From Agrobacterium albertimagni AOL15 (GTDB taxonomy: Bacteria > Pseudomonadota > Alphaproteobacteria > Rhizobiales > Rhizobiaceae), in NCBI RefSeq assembly GCF_000300855.1, contig NZ_ALJF01000002.1, positions 431,479 through 495,478 on the forward strand: DNA of 64,000 bases, written 5' to 3'. Under the pieces are notes generated by a model that was not told the DNA's origin, did no database searches, and saw only the letters and a list, made by a program, of their open reading frames with translations. The translations under genes and the position numbers were made by a program. Each line of letters begins with the position of its first letter. Positions within the stretch are counted from its first letter, which is position 1. This document shows, in pieces, positions 9,581 to 17,630 of the stretch.

Positions 9581-10594
9581 ATGAGTGACATTGCTATCGA
9601 ATTTCGCGGCGTGGTAAAACGCTATGGCAGTGCGACCGCTGTCGCCGGCATCGACCTCTCCATTGCAAAGGGAGAGCTTGTGACTTTCCTGGGGCCTTCG
9701 GGCTGCGGCAAGACGACATCGCTACGGCTCATCGCAGGACTGGAGCTTCCCAGCGAAGGGCAGGTCTTCATCGCCGGGCGCGACGTCAGTCGGGCGCCTG
9801 CGTCTGAGCGCAATGTCGGCATGGTCTTCCAGTCATATGCCCTGTTTCCGCATATGTCGGTGCTGGAGAATGTGGCCTATGGTCCGGCAATCCGTGGGAC
9901 AAGGCGGTCCGAAGCGCATGCGCGAGCGCTGGAAATTCTCGATCAGGTCGGCCTGGCCGGATTGCAGGATCGCCTGCCGGCAGAATTGTCCGGAGGACAG
10001 CAACAGCGGGTCGCTGTGGCCCGTGCCATCGTGCAGCAACCCGACGTCATCCTCTTCGATGAACCCCTGTCCAATGTAGATGCGAAGCTCCGCCGCAAGG
10101 TACGTGAGGAAATCCGCGCGCTTCAGCGTCGCTTCGGCCTGACGGCCGTTTATGTGACCCATGATCAGGAGGAGGCACTCGCGGTATCCGACCGGATCGT
10201 TGTCATGGACCGGGGCACAATTGCCCAGGTCGGGACCCCTGCCGATCTCTACGAACGTCCGGAGACGCCTTTCATTGCCGACTTTATCGGGGATGCAAAC
10301 CTCATTGAGGGCGAAGTTTTGAAAGGCCAGTTTAGCGCACCCGGAATTCACCTCGATATCGGCGGCCAGAGCGGAAAGGCAACGCTCTCGATCAGGCCCG
10401 AACGGATACTACTCTCGCGGGGTGGAAGCGACCACGTGCTGAGCGCCACATATCTGGGAAGCCGCATGGAATACGTGATTGCCGCTCAAGCCGGCGAGAT
10501 CCTCGTTTCGCGTTCGATTGCCGAACCCCGTTTCCAAGTCGGCGAAAGTGTTTCCCTTGTCATTTCATCCAAAGACGCGTTTCGCGTCGCTTGA
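9581..10594 (+). CDS. AfuC/FbpC-like ABC ATPase
   Basis: 337 residues. Walker A GPSGCGKTT, Q-loop MVFQSYALFPHMS, signature [14 protein letters not shown], Walker B VILFDEPLSNVD and H-loop VYVTHDQEEAL are all intact. A C-terminal TOBE-type regulatory region covers about 240-337. It energises the two-domain permease encoded just upstream (one base between stop and start). The same ATPase class serves sugar-phosphate, iron and polyamine importers, so the substrate cannot be read from this gene alone. Confidence 0.88.
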   Translation: MSDIAIEFRGVVKRYGSATAVAGIDLSIAKGELVTFLGPSGCGKTTSLRLIAGLELPSEGQVFIAGRDVSRAPASERNVGMVFQSYALFPHMSVLENVAYGPAIRGTRRSEAHARALEILDQVGLAGLQDRLPAELSGGQQQRVAVARAIVQQPDVILFDEPLSNVDAKLRRKVREEIRALQRRFGLTAVYVTHDQEEALAVSDRIVVMDRGTIAQVGTPADLYERPETPFIADFIGDANLIEGEVLKGQFSAPGIHLDIGGQSGKATLSIRPERILLSRGGSDHVLSATYLGSRMEYVIAAQAGEILVSRSIAEPRFQVGESVSLVISSKDAFRVA

Positions 10595-10610
10595 GGAGTC
10601 GTTTTTTTCC

Positions 10611-11402
10611 ATGACTGATGATGTTCGTGACCGCTTCCGTCTCGCCTCGACTGTGGCCGCCGAAGCCGGCGCGCTGGCGCTCGACCATTTCCGCAATCGT
10701 AATCAGTTGGTGGTCGAGGCGAAGGCGACGCCACAGGACATCGTCAGCCGTGCGGACCGTGAGGTCGAGGACCTGATCCGTGCGCGCATCGGAGCAGCAT
10801 TTCCCGATGATGCCTTGCTCGGCGAAGAGGGAGGCGGCCAGTCAGGTGATAGCGGCTTCCTATGGGTAATCGACCCGATCGACGGGACCTCCGCCTTCTT
10901 AGCCGGGCTGCCCCACTGGTGCGTCGTGATTGCCCTGGTGCAGGGTGGCGAGACGGTTGCTGCAGTTACCGTGCATCCGTGCGGAAACGAGACATTCACA
11001 GCGGTCCGCGGAGAAGGGGCGTCTGTCGATGGCGTAGCGCTCCGTTGCGATCCCGCATACAGGATCGACAACAGCCTCGTCGCCATCGGGGCCAGCCACC
11101 GTGCGGATCCGGCACATGTGGGACTGGTCGTTTCCGGCCTCATGGAAGCCGGAGGCATGTTTTACCGCAATGGGTCCGGTGCGCTCATGCTTGCACTCGT
11201 CGCAGCGGGTCGCCTGGGCGGCTACTACGAACCGCACATGAACCCTTGGGACTGCCTTGCAGGATTGCTCATGATCGATGAGGCCGGCGGGCACACACTG
11301 CCAGTGACGGCCGACCCGGCCGGAGGCCTGGTGCTGGGCGCAGCCCCGAACGTGTTCGCCACGTTGCAGGCCGTCATCAATGCCGCAATACCGTCTCGCT
11401 AG
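10611..11402 (+). CDS. Inositol-monophosphatase-family phosphatase
   Basis: 263 residues. The metal-binding motifs of the lithium-sensitive phosphatase family are present: LLGEEGG (Glu), WVIDPIDGTSAFLAGLP (DPxDGT) and MNPWDCLAGLLMIDEAGG (WD). Members hydrolyse inositol phosphate, histidinol phosphate or other small phosphomonoesters with Mg2+. It lies 16 bases after the ATPase gene, as last gene of the AfuABC-like operon, which suggests it removes phosphate from the imported compound. ATG at 10611. No signal peptide, so cytoplasmic. Confidence 0.85.
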   Translation: MTDDVRDRFRLASTVAAEAGALALDHFRNRNQLVVEAKATPQDIVSRADREVEDLIRARIGAAFPDDALLGEEGGGQSGDSGFLWVIDPIDGTSAFLAGLPHWCVVIALVQGGETVAAVTVHPCGNETFTAVRGEGASVDGVALRCDPAYRIDNSLVAIGASHRADPAHVGLVVSGLMEAGGMFYRNGSGALMLALVAAGRLGGYYEPHMNPWDCLAGLLMIDEAGGHTLPVTADPAGGLVLGAAPNVFATLQAVINAAIPSR

Positions 11403-11421
11403 GATCAGCGAGACCCGGATT

Positions 11422-11468
11422 TTACCCGCCTCTACGACGCATTAAAGCGTCCGATCGATGGCGGGTAA
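11422..11468. terminator. Shared hairpin between two convergent ABC operons
   Basis: Outer inverted repeat TTACCCGCC/GGCGGGTAA (11422-11430 with 11460-11468) encloses an inner stem GACGC/GCGTC (11436-11440 with 11447-11451). It sits between the rightward AfuABC-like operon and the leftward second ABC operon and could end transcription from both sides. Confidence 0.55.
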
Positions 11469-11472
11469 GGGT

Positions 11473-13176
11473 TTACAATGCAGCCAAACCGCGATCTTCG
11501 CGCAGCCCCCCCGCCATGAAGAAAATCAGCAGCGCGACAACCGTCACACCGACCAGCATGGCTGCATAGGCTGCAGCGATACCGACATCACCACCCAGCG
11601 ATTGTTGATAGGCTGCAATCGGCAAAGTGCGGGTAGCGCCGGTGTAAAGGACGATCGAAGCCGAAAGCTCGTTCAATATCTCGACCCAAGCAATCGCGGC
11701 GCCAGCCAGGATCGCCGGCCGCATCAATGGCACCATGATGCGGGCGAACCCCTGTGCCGGCGGCATGCCAAGATTCTGCGACGCCTCTTCAAGGCTTTGA
11801 TCGATCTGGAACACCACAGAAGAGGCCGCCCGCGTCATGTAGGGCAAACGCCGCACCAGATAGACGATACCTATGACTGTCGCCGTCCCAGTCAGAAATA
11901 TTGGAGGGCCATTGAACACTTGCGCATAGCCGATCCCGATCACAGTGCCCGGTACCACATAGGGTATCATCACCAGAAGATCGATTGCGCGCGCAAGCGG
12001 CCCGGTCCGCCGCGTGACATAGTAGCCCAAAGCCGTACCAAGAATGACCGTTGCCACCAGCGCGGTGCCGGCAAACATCAGGCTGTTACTCAGCGCACTC
12101 CCCATGACTGCCCATGCGCGGGTGTAATTGTCGACGGTTAATACCGGCTGAAACACGACCCCCCGCACTTCCAGAACGGACGAAACTAGCACAACGATCA
12201 GGGGAAGGTTCGTCATGGCGACGAAAAATGACACTCCAATCGCCATCCACCGCCCGCCTTTCGGCGACAGGTGGCGAAGAGCACGCGTGGGCGCCATGTC
12301 GTTGGCCACACGCCGCCGGGTTGCCAGGAACCGCGCACCGAATACCAGCCCGAATGCAATCAATACCAGGAGCATGCAGGTGGTTGCGGCCATGCCGGTC
12401 TCGGCGCCGATCTCGGAAATGTAGAGCGAATAGGCGAGCGTAGCGAGCACGGGATAACGGTCGCCCTCACCCAGGATCGCCGGCGTTCCGAAGTCCGAAA
12501 TGGCGCCTAGAAATACGAGCAGCGCCGCAGTCGTGATGGCCGGCATGACCAAGGGCAAGGTCACATCTGCGGCCACACGCCAGGGCGGCCGGCCGAGACT
12601 GGCTCCGGCCTCTTCCAGACCGATGTCGACACGCATGAAGGCACCGCGCACGACCAGGAAGACCAGCGGAAAGAGGCTGAAAGCCGAGGCGAGCGCGATC
12701 CCGTAGGGGCCGTAGATTGTTGGCAGATTGAGGCCAAGGTCTCGGGCGAACAGGGTCACGAAGCCCGATCGCCCGAACAGGATGATCCAGGCATAGGCAC
12801 CGACAAAAGGCGGCGACAGCATCGATAATAGGATCGCCACCTCGATCCACCGTTTGCCCGGAAAGGCATATCGGGCAAACATGAAGGCCAAGGGCAGACC
12901 GAGCGCAAGCGCCAGAAGTGTCGCCAAGGCCGAGGTCACCAGGCTGTTGAACAAGGCCCGACGAAAGAAACCCGAGCTGAAGAAGGTCGAAAAATTCTCC
13001 AGACCGAAGACACCGCTACGTTGGCCGATAAAGGCCTGCTTCGCCAGTTCGGCAAGCGGCAGTGCGACGAAGATCAGAAGGAATACCAGACTGAGGGCGG
13101 CCAGCACAGACCATGGGTCAGTGACCGATGCCTGCAGCCTCCGCATTGCGCCATCCGTAAACGCCCTGACAATCAT
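11473..13176 (-). CDS. ABC permease, fused two-domain (FbpB class)
   Basis: 567 residues with two permease modules. EAA loops are EEAGASLGRPPWRVAADVTLP (~195-215) and EEASQNLGMPPAQGFARIMVP (~460-480). Roughly 12 membrane helices. ATG 13176 overlaps the ATPase stop by 4 bases, so the two are translationally coupled. It is the channel of the second FbpABC-type importer. The C-terminus (residues 545-567, AGGLREDRGLAAL) is cytoplasmic and basic. Substrate inferred only from the Pho box upstream of the operon. Confidence 0.85.
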   Translation of the reverse strand: MIVRAFTDGAMRRLQASVTDPWSVLAALSLVFLLIFVALPLAELAKQAFIGQRSGVFGLENFSTFFSSGFFRRALFNSLVTSALATLLALALGLPLAFMFARYAFPGKRWIEVAILLSMLSPPFVGAYAWIILFGRSGFVTLFARDLGLNLPTIYGPYGIALASAFSLFPLVFLVVRGAFMRVDIGLEEAGASLGRPPWRVAADVTLPLVMPAITTAALLVFLGAISDFGTPAILGEGDRYPVLATLAYSLYISEIGAETGMAATTCMLLVLIAFGLVFGARFLATRRRVANDMAPTRALRHLSPKGGRWMAIGVSFFVAMTNLPLIVVLVSSVLEVRGVVFQPVLTVDNYTRAWAVMGSALSNSLMFAGTALVATVILGTALGYYVTRRTGPLARAIDLLVMIPYVVPGTVIGIGYAQVFNGPPIFLTGTATVIGIVYLVRRLPYMTRAASSVVFQIDQSLEEASQNLGMPPAQGFARIMVPLMRPAILAGAAIAWVEILNELSASIVLYTGATRTLPIAAYQQSLGGDVGIAAAYAAMLVGVTVVALLIFFMAGGLREDRGLAAL

Positions 13177-14282
13177 CCGAGGCGCCGCCCGTCTTCAAGC
13201 GCGTAAAGTCGGATACTGTCCGGTAGAACGCCAAGACGCAGAACCTGATCCTCTCGGGGGCAGTCCGCGCCGGAGGGAACCTCGACATCCATCCGCATCC
13301 CGCCTTGTGTTTCCGTCCGAAGCCGCGTGCGGGATCCGAGAAAGGAACGAACGAGGACCCGAGCGGAAAGGCCCGGCACGTCCTCGCGAACGACATGAAT
13401 ATCCTCGGCGCGTATCCCTGCCCGGACCGGCCCGCGCGTAATGGTCTTAGACGGCAGCAAAAGCGGATCCTCACCTGCGATCTGCAGAATAGGCATTTGC
13501 GGCGGGCCGACCACTTCCGCGTCAACCCAGTTACACCCCCCGATGAAGTCCGCAACGAAGGCGTTGGCCGGGTCCTCGAACATGACCTCAGGCGGGGCGA
13601 CCTGCTGAATCACGCCGCGATCCATGACAGCCACACGATCTGAGATCGACATTGCTTCGTCCTGATCATGCGTCACATAAAGCGTGGTGATCCCGAGCTC
13701 TCGCTGTATCAGCCGAATTTCCTGACGCATCTCCACTCTGAGCTTTGCATCGAGATTGGACAGAGGTTCATCCATCAACAGGAGATCGGGCTCGATCACC
13801 AGTGCCCGGGCAATGCCGACACGTTGCTTCTGGCCGCCCGACAGGGCATCTGGAAAACGATGCGCCAGATGCGCAAGCTGCACCCGCTCAAGCGCCTGCA
13901 CGACGCGGGGGCCGCGCTCCGAAGAGGACACACCACGAGCCCGCAATCCATAGGCAACGTTCTCCGCGACCGACAGATGCGGAAACACCGCATAATTCTG
14001 GAACACCATGCCGAAATTCCGCCGGTGTGGCGGGGCACCGTCCACCGGACGACCATTGAGACGAACGGAACCGGCATTCTGCGTGATGAAACCGGCAATA
14101 CAGCGCAGCAGAGTCGTCTTGCCGCAACCGGACGGACCGAGCAAGGAAACCAGCTCTCCCCGCTTCACGTTGAGATCTATTCCCTTCAGCGCGTGATGAT
14201 CGGCGAATGCGACCGAAACGGCGTCGATGCGCAGATGGCACGAAGAGGCGGCAGCAGCCGCCTCTTCATCATTGACTGTCAT
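13173..14282 (-). CDS. ABC ATPase (FbpC/PotA class)
   Basis: 369 residues from ATG 14282. Walker A GPSGCGKTT, MVFQNYAVFPHLS, signature [14 protein letters not shown], Walker B LLLMDEPLSNLD and VTHDQDEAM are intact. A TOBE region lies at the C-terminus with GIRAEDIHVV. Order in the operon is binding protein, ATPase, permease, unlike the neighbouring AfuABC-like operon (binding protein, permease, ATPase), so the two are not a recent duplication of one unit. Confidence 0.88.
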   Translation of the reverse strand: MTVNDEEAAAAASSCHLRIDAVSVAFADHHALKGIDLNVKRGELVSLLGPSGCGKTTLLRCIAGFITQNAGSVRLNGRPVDGAPPHRRNFGMVFQNYAVFPHLSVAENVAYGLRARGVSSSERGPRVVQALERVQLAHLAHRFPDALSGGQKQRVGIARALVIEPDLLLMDEPLSNLDAKLRVEMRQEIRLIQRELGITTLYVTHDQDEAMSISDRVAVMDRGVIQQVAPPEVMFEDPANAFVADFIGGCNWVDAEVVGPPQMPILQIAGEDPLLLPSKTITRGPVRAGIRAEDIHVVREDVPGLSARVLVRSFLGSRTRLRTETQGGMRMDVEVPSGADCPREDQVLRLGVLPDSIRLYALEDGRRLG

Positions 14283-14301
14283 GCCGTGCACCACAATGGC
14301 C

Positions 14302-15303
14302 TCAGCGGCGGGCGAGTTCGAGATACATGTCCTTGTATTTCGGCGTCGCCATCCGCACCCAGGCCGGATCCGGATTGTTGACCGGGAGCTCCGCTGCGAC
14401 CGGGACGTTCTTCGGCGCACCGACATCGTCACGGATCGGACGGCGACCGAACTCACCGACGATTACCGACTGGCCCTCCGGCGAGGTGATATAGTCCAGG
14501 AATGCTTGAGCACCTTCGGGATTCGGCCCGTTCTTGATCAGCGCCATGGCGTCCGACGAGAGTGTGACGCCCTCCTTCGGATACACGATGCGAACTGGGG
14601 CCCCTCCCTCGATGAAACGTTGCGCACCGTCTTCCAGCACGAGGCCGATCGCGTATTCGCCACCCGCAACGCCACGCGGCACGGCGCTCGAGCTGCCGGT
14701 CACGATGAAATTGGGGAACATGGTTTCGAACAATGCCCAACCCGCTTCATCCGTCTCGGCGGTATGGATGATCTGCAGCATCTGGATCAGCGCGGAGCCA
14801 GATTTGTCCGCGCCGGCAAAGGCAATCTTGTCTTTCCACTTGGGGTCCGCGAGCTCTGCCCACGACGTGGGAGCATCTGACTCCGACACCAGGGTGGTGT
14901 TCACGGCTAGCACTGCGGGCACCGTCACCGAGAAGGGAGCCCAGAGATCACTGAGCTTGATATCTGTGCGCACAGCCTCAGACCCCTTCGGCGTATAGGC
15001 CTGGAAAATGTCCGGGCTGGCATCGATGCCTTCACCGCCGATCGAGATTACGCAATCACCTAGCGGGCGCGCTGCCTCCGCCTTGACCCGCGCGATCAAC
15101 TCACCAGATCCTGCTGCGACCGTCTCAACCGCAAAGCCGGTGGCAGCCGTGAAACCGGGAGCGAGTGCGTTTACCGCTTCAGCAAAGGCTGTGTAGACCG
15201 ACACCGTCTTGTTTTGGGCGCGCAGCAAGCCAGGCGCGGCCAGCAGGGAGGTGGTAGCAGCAAGGCCTGCGAGGGTTTGGCGGCGGGTGATGGAAAAGGT
15301 CAC
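14302..15303 (-). CDS. Periplasmic binding protein of the second ABC importer
   Basis: 333 residues. The N-terminus ITRRQTLAGLAATTSLLAAP looks like a Tat signal. The mature protein is a family 1 extracellular solute-binding protein of the FbpA type (VSVYTAFAEAVNALAPGF, VPAVLAVNTTLV, GSSSAVPRGVAGGEYAIGLV, ALIKNGPNPEGAQAFLDYI). Start is GTG 15303 with a good site AAAGGAGAC. First gene of a leftward three-gene operon. A symmetric Pho box lies 47 bases upstream, which points to a phosphorus-containing ligand (phosphonate or phosphate ester); iron is the alternative family reading. Confidence 0.82.
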   Translation of the reverse strand: MTFSITRRQTLAGLAATTSLLAAPGLLRAQNKTVSVYTAFAEAVNALAPGFTAATGFAVETVAAGSGELIARVKAEAARPLGDCVISIGGEGIDASPDIFQAYTPKGSEAVRTDIKLSDLWAPFSVTVPAVLAVNTTLVSESDAPTSWAELADPKWKDKIAFAGADKSGSALIQMLQIIHTAETDEAGWALFETMFPNFIVTGSSSAVPRGVAGGEYAIGLVLEDGAQRFIEGGAPVRIVYPKEGVTLSSDAMALIKNGPNPEGAQAFLDYITSPEGQSVIVGEFGRRPIRDDVGAPKNVPVAAELPVNNPDPAWVRMATPKYKDMYLELARR

Positions 15304-15349
15304 AACACGTCTCCTTTGTTGAGGTTTAACATGCCTATAGGTCGCTCAC

Positions 15350-15367
15350 GTGACAGGGCGGTGACAG
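15350..15367 (-). promoter_or_regulatory. Pho box before the second ABC operon
   Basis: Read on the minus strand: CTGTCACCGCCCTGTCAC, two identical 7-base half-sites CTGTCAC spaced by exactly 4 bases, the PhoB binding architecture. It is 47 bases from the GTG start of the binding-protein gene, a normal activator position. Confidence 0.8.
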
Positions 15368-15522
15368 CGCCCGCGGTCACGACCTCACCTCGCGACGAAC
15401 CGTTGGTGTATTCCTTGACGATGTTCTGGCAAACAGCGCCATCGGGTGGCCATCCAGTCTGCCACGCAACCATCAAGGTGCTAGCCTAACGGCTTTGCGC
15501 AACTTGCTACCAGTCCCGGCAC

Positions 15523-16425
15523 CTATCTCACAGCAAGGCAGATCCCTGCCCGTTCGCAGGGCCTGCGTTCCAATTGCACGGTCGCATGGGCAATCCCGAA
15601 GGCTTGCTCCAACTCATCCGTGACTTGGTCGAGAAAGGCATCGGGGTCAGATCCATCCCAGACGAGATGCACCGCGAGCGCCGTGCGTGTGGTAGAGAGG
15701 GCCCATATGTGCAGATCGTGCACATGGCTGACACCCGTCTGTGCGCCCAGCCAGTCGGCGACGGCCTGTCTGTCGACCGTTGCGGGTACTCCGTCGAGTT
15801 CGAGCAGAAGCGACGCGCGCAGCAGGCGCCAGGCCGTCACCGCGATCAGCAGACTGACGGCAATGGCCACGGCCGGGTCGAGCCATGACCATCCGGTCAG
15901 CATGATGCCGGCAGCAGCCAGCACGACAGCGCCCGAGACGGCCGCGTCGGCGGCCATATGCAGATAGGCGCCCTTGGCATTCAGGTCCTGCTTTTGGGAT
16001 GTCATGAACAGGAGCGCCGACCCGGTATTCACCCCGATCCCCACCAAAGCCACAAGGAGAATGGTCAGGCCCGGCACCTCGACCGCGCTTTGAAACCTCT
16101 GCGCTGCCTCCCAGATGACCACGACGACTCCGATCAGGATGGCGATCGCATTCAGCATGGCAGCGAGGATGGTCGCGCGGCCATAGCCAAAGGTATAGGT
16201 GGCGGTGCCGACACGTTTTGCCAGCACTGCTGCACCCCAGGCGATCAGCAGGCCGGCAACATCCGTCAGGTTGTGCGCCGCATCGGCCAGAAGGGCAAGC
16301 GAACCGGTCAGGAGCCCCGCCGTTGCCTCGATGATCACATAGGCTGTATTGAGACCGACAGCCCAGCGAAAGGCGGGACCGAGATCGGTCGGCGGCGTAT
16401 GCGTGTGGGCATGATCATGGGCCAA
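15523..16425 (-). CDS. CDF-family metal exporter (CzcD type)
   Basis: About 300 residues, six membrane helices. His-rich start (AHDHAHTHTPP), then SLALLADAAHNLTDVAGL (HxxxD-type zinc site in helix 2) and HMAADAAVSG (helix 5 HxxxD). The C-terminal cytoplasmic domain contains HVHDLHIWALS. Cation diffusion facilitators move Zn2+, Co2+ or Cd2+ out in exchange for protons. I take the TTG at 16425, four bases after the OsmC stop, as start; no ATG occurs near the His-rich N-terminus. Last gene of the leftward run from OsmC. Confidence 0.85.
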   Translation of the reverse strand: MAHDHAHTHTPPTDLGPAFRWAVGLNTAYVIIEATAGLLTGSLALLADAAHNLTDVAGLLIAWGAAVLAKRVGTATYTFGYGRATILAAMLNAIAILIGVVVVIWEAAQRFQSAVEVPGLTILLVALVGIGVNTGSALLFMTSQKQDLNAKGAYLHMAADAAVSGAVVLAAAGIMLTGWSWLDPAVAIAVSLLIAVTAWRLLRASLLLELDGVPATVDRQAVADWLGAQTGVSHVHDLHIWALSTTRTALAVHLVWDGSDPDAFLDQVTDELEQAFGIAHATVQLERRPCERAGICLAVR

Positions 16426-16429
16426 GAGT

Positions 16430-16834
16430 TCACTCTTTTCGTCTGATGTTGCCGACCAGTTCGGTCGCGCCGGCCAGAGTGTTGTAGATCGTGCCGTATT
16501 TCTGAAGATTGCGGTGCAGCAGGTCGAGCCGTGCGTCAGTCTCGTCGGTTTCGACGACGATGTCATAGTTGATCCGCACCATCCGGGGCGGGCTCTCCTG
16601 TCGGATGCCGTGCAAGGTGACTTCGATCCCGCGTAGATCGAAATCGAGCATCGGGATCACCCGCTCTGCACCTTTGAGAATGCAGGCGGCCAGGCTTGCG
16701 AGCAACATCTCGGCGGGATTGAAGGCGTCCGGGCGGCCAGCCATGTCGGTGTCGAGGATGATTGTCGCCTGTTTCGTCGCCGCCTCCGATCCGTGACTGT
16801 CGATCCTACGGGCCGCAACATGATATTCCAGCAT
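16430..16834 (-). CDS. OsmC-family protein
   Basis: 134 residues from ATG 16834, preceded by GAGGAAGAGGACG. The OsmC fold is seen in GRPDAFNPAEMLLASLAACILKGAERV with one redox-type cysteine (~Cys58) and the long helical repeat region. OsmC/Ohr proteins reduce organic peroxides using a Cys pair. Only the second, helix-borne Cys is visible, so peroxidase activity is uncertain. It lies between the rhodanese and the CDF exporter, all leftward. Confidence 0.78.
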   Translation of the reverse strand: MLEYHVAARRIDSHGSEAATKQATIILDTDMAGRPDAFNPAEMLLASLAACILKGAERVIPMLDFDLRGIEVTLHGIRQESPPRMVRINYDIVVETDETDARLDLLHRNLQKYGTIYNTLAGATELVGNIRRKE

Positions 16835-16968
16835 CGTCCTCTTCCTCTTCGATTGGATGGTCATCCGCATGACGACCCTGGTGGCCGGACCAAGGTTTGT
16901 CAGCAGAAAGCGGCTGGCCCGCTCCCGGTCCCTTCACCTTGACCACAGACATCTCCGCGGCAACCGTT

Positions 16969-17382
16969 CTATGCGCTCCCGCAGCAGGTGGAAGCCGCCT
17001 CGGTGGTCGAAACGTTTTCAGCCGAGCCGGTAATCGGGAAACCGCGTTCCGCCCATCGGCCTATGCCGGGGCGCATGTTCGCGACGCGCTCGTATCCCTG
17101 GTACATCAGGAAATAGGTCGCCTTGAGGCTCCGTTCCCCGACGGCGCAGGCGAGGATGACGTCGCGGTCACGCGGCACTTCGCGCCAGCGCGCCTCGAAT
17201 TCCGACAGGGGAATGTTGATGACCTCGCCACCACCGAATCCGACCTGGGCGACCTCGTCCGGCTCGCGCACATCCACAAGCAGCGCGCCTTCCCTGAGCA
17301 GGCGTTCCGATGTGGTCGGGCAGACCTCGCGCGCTTCCGCCAGATCCTTCTTTACGGTCTCATTCATCGGATATCCACTCAT
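16969..17382 (-). CDS. Rhodanese-domain protein with C-terminal Cys-Cys
   Basis: 137 residues, single rhodanese domain: LLVDVREPDE (~35-44), INIPLSEFEARW, then the active loop CAVGERS with catalytic Cys79 (standard CxxGxRS). The protein ends TCCGSA, a vicinal Cys133-Cys134 pair outside the fold. Rhodaneses move sulfane sulfur; vicinal cysteines commonly bind As(III) or soft metals, which would suit this operon, but that is inference. The start ATG 17382 overlaps the stop of the thioredoxin-like gene (ATGA), a sign of coupling. Confidence 0.85.
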   Translation of the reverse strand: MSGYPMNETVKKDLAEAREVCPTTSERLLREGALLVDVREPDEVAQVGFGGGEVINIPLSEFEARWREVPRDRDVILACAVGERSLKATYFLMYQGYERVANMRPGIGRWAERGFPITGSAENVSTTEAASTCCGSA

Positions 17383-17609
17383 CCCAACCAGGACAGAACC
17401 TGATCGCGCGTCGGCACGGAGCCAGTATGCACGACCTTGCCGCCGACGACGACACCGGGAGTCGACATGACGCCGTATCCGACGATCTGGCGCATGTCCT
17501 CGACCTTTTCGAGGGTGACATCCTTGCCCGTCTCTTTCGCAACACGATCGATCAGATCGACCGTTGTCTTGCACTTGGCACAGCCCGGACCCAAGATCTT
17601 GATTTCCAT
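17379..17609 (-). CDS. Small thioredoxin-fold redox protein (CxxC)
   Basis: 76 residues. KILGPGCAKCKTT gives the redox pair Cys10-Cys13, and GVMSTPGVVVGGKVVHTG is the cis-proline loop of thioredoxin folds. This is the redox-active disulfide protein 2 family, nearly always next to DUF318 permeases as here (22 bases after the permease gene). It probably gives electrons to, or hands a thiol-bound metalloid to, the permease. Function of the pair in the cell is not proven. Confidence 0.85.
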   Translation of the reverse strand: MEIKILGPGCAKCKTTVDLIDRVAKETGKDVTLEKVEDMRQIVGYGVMSTPGVVVGGKVVHTGSVPTRDQVLSWLG

Positions 17610-17630
17610 TTTGATTGCCTTTCTCGAACA

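Noticed and set aside
6392..10594. Iron(III) importer FbpABC
   Set aside because: The binding protein follows AfuA motifs and the operon has a Pho box and a phosphatase. Iron stays possible but less likely.
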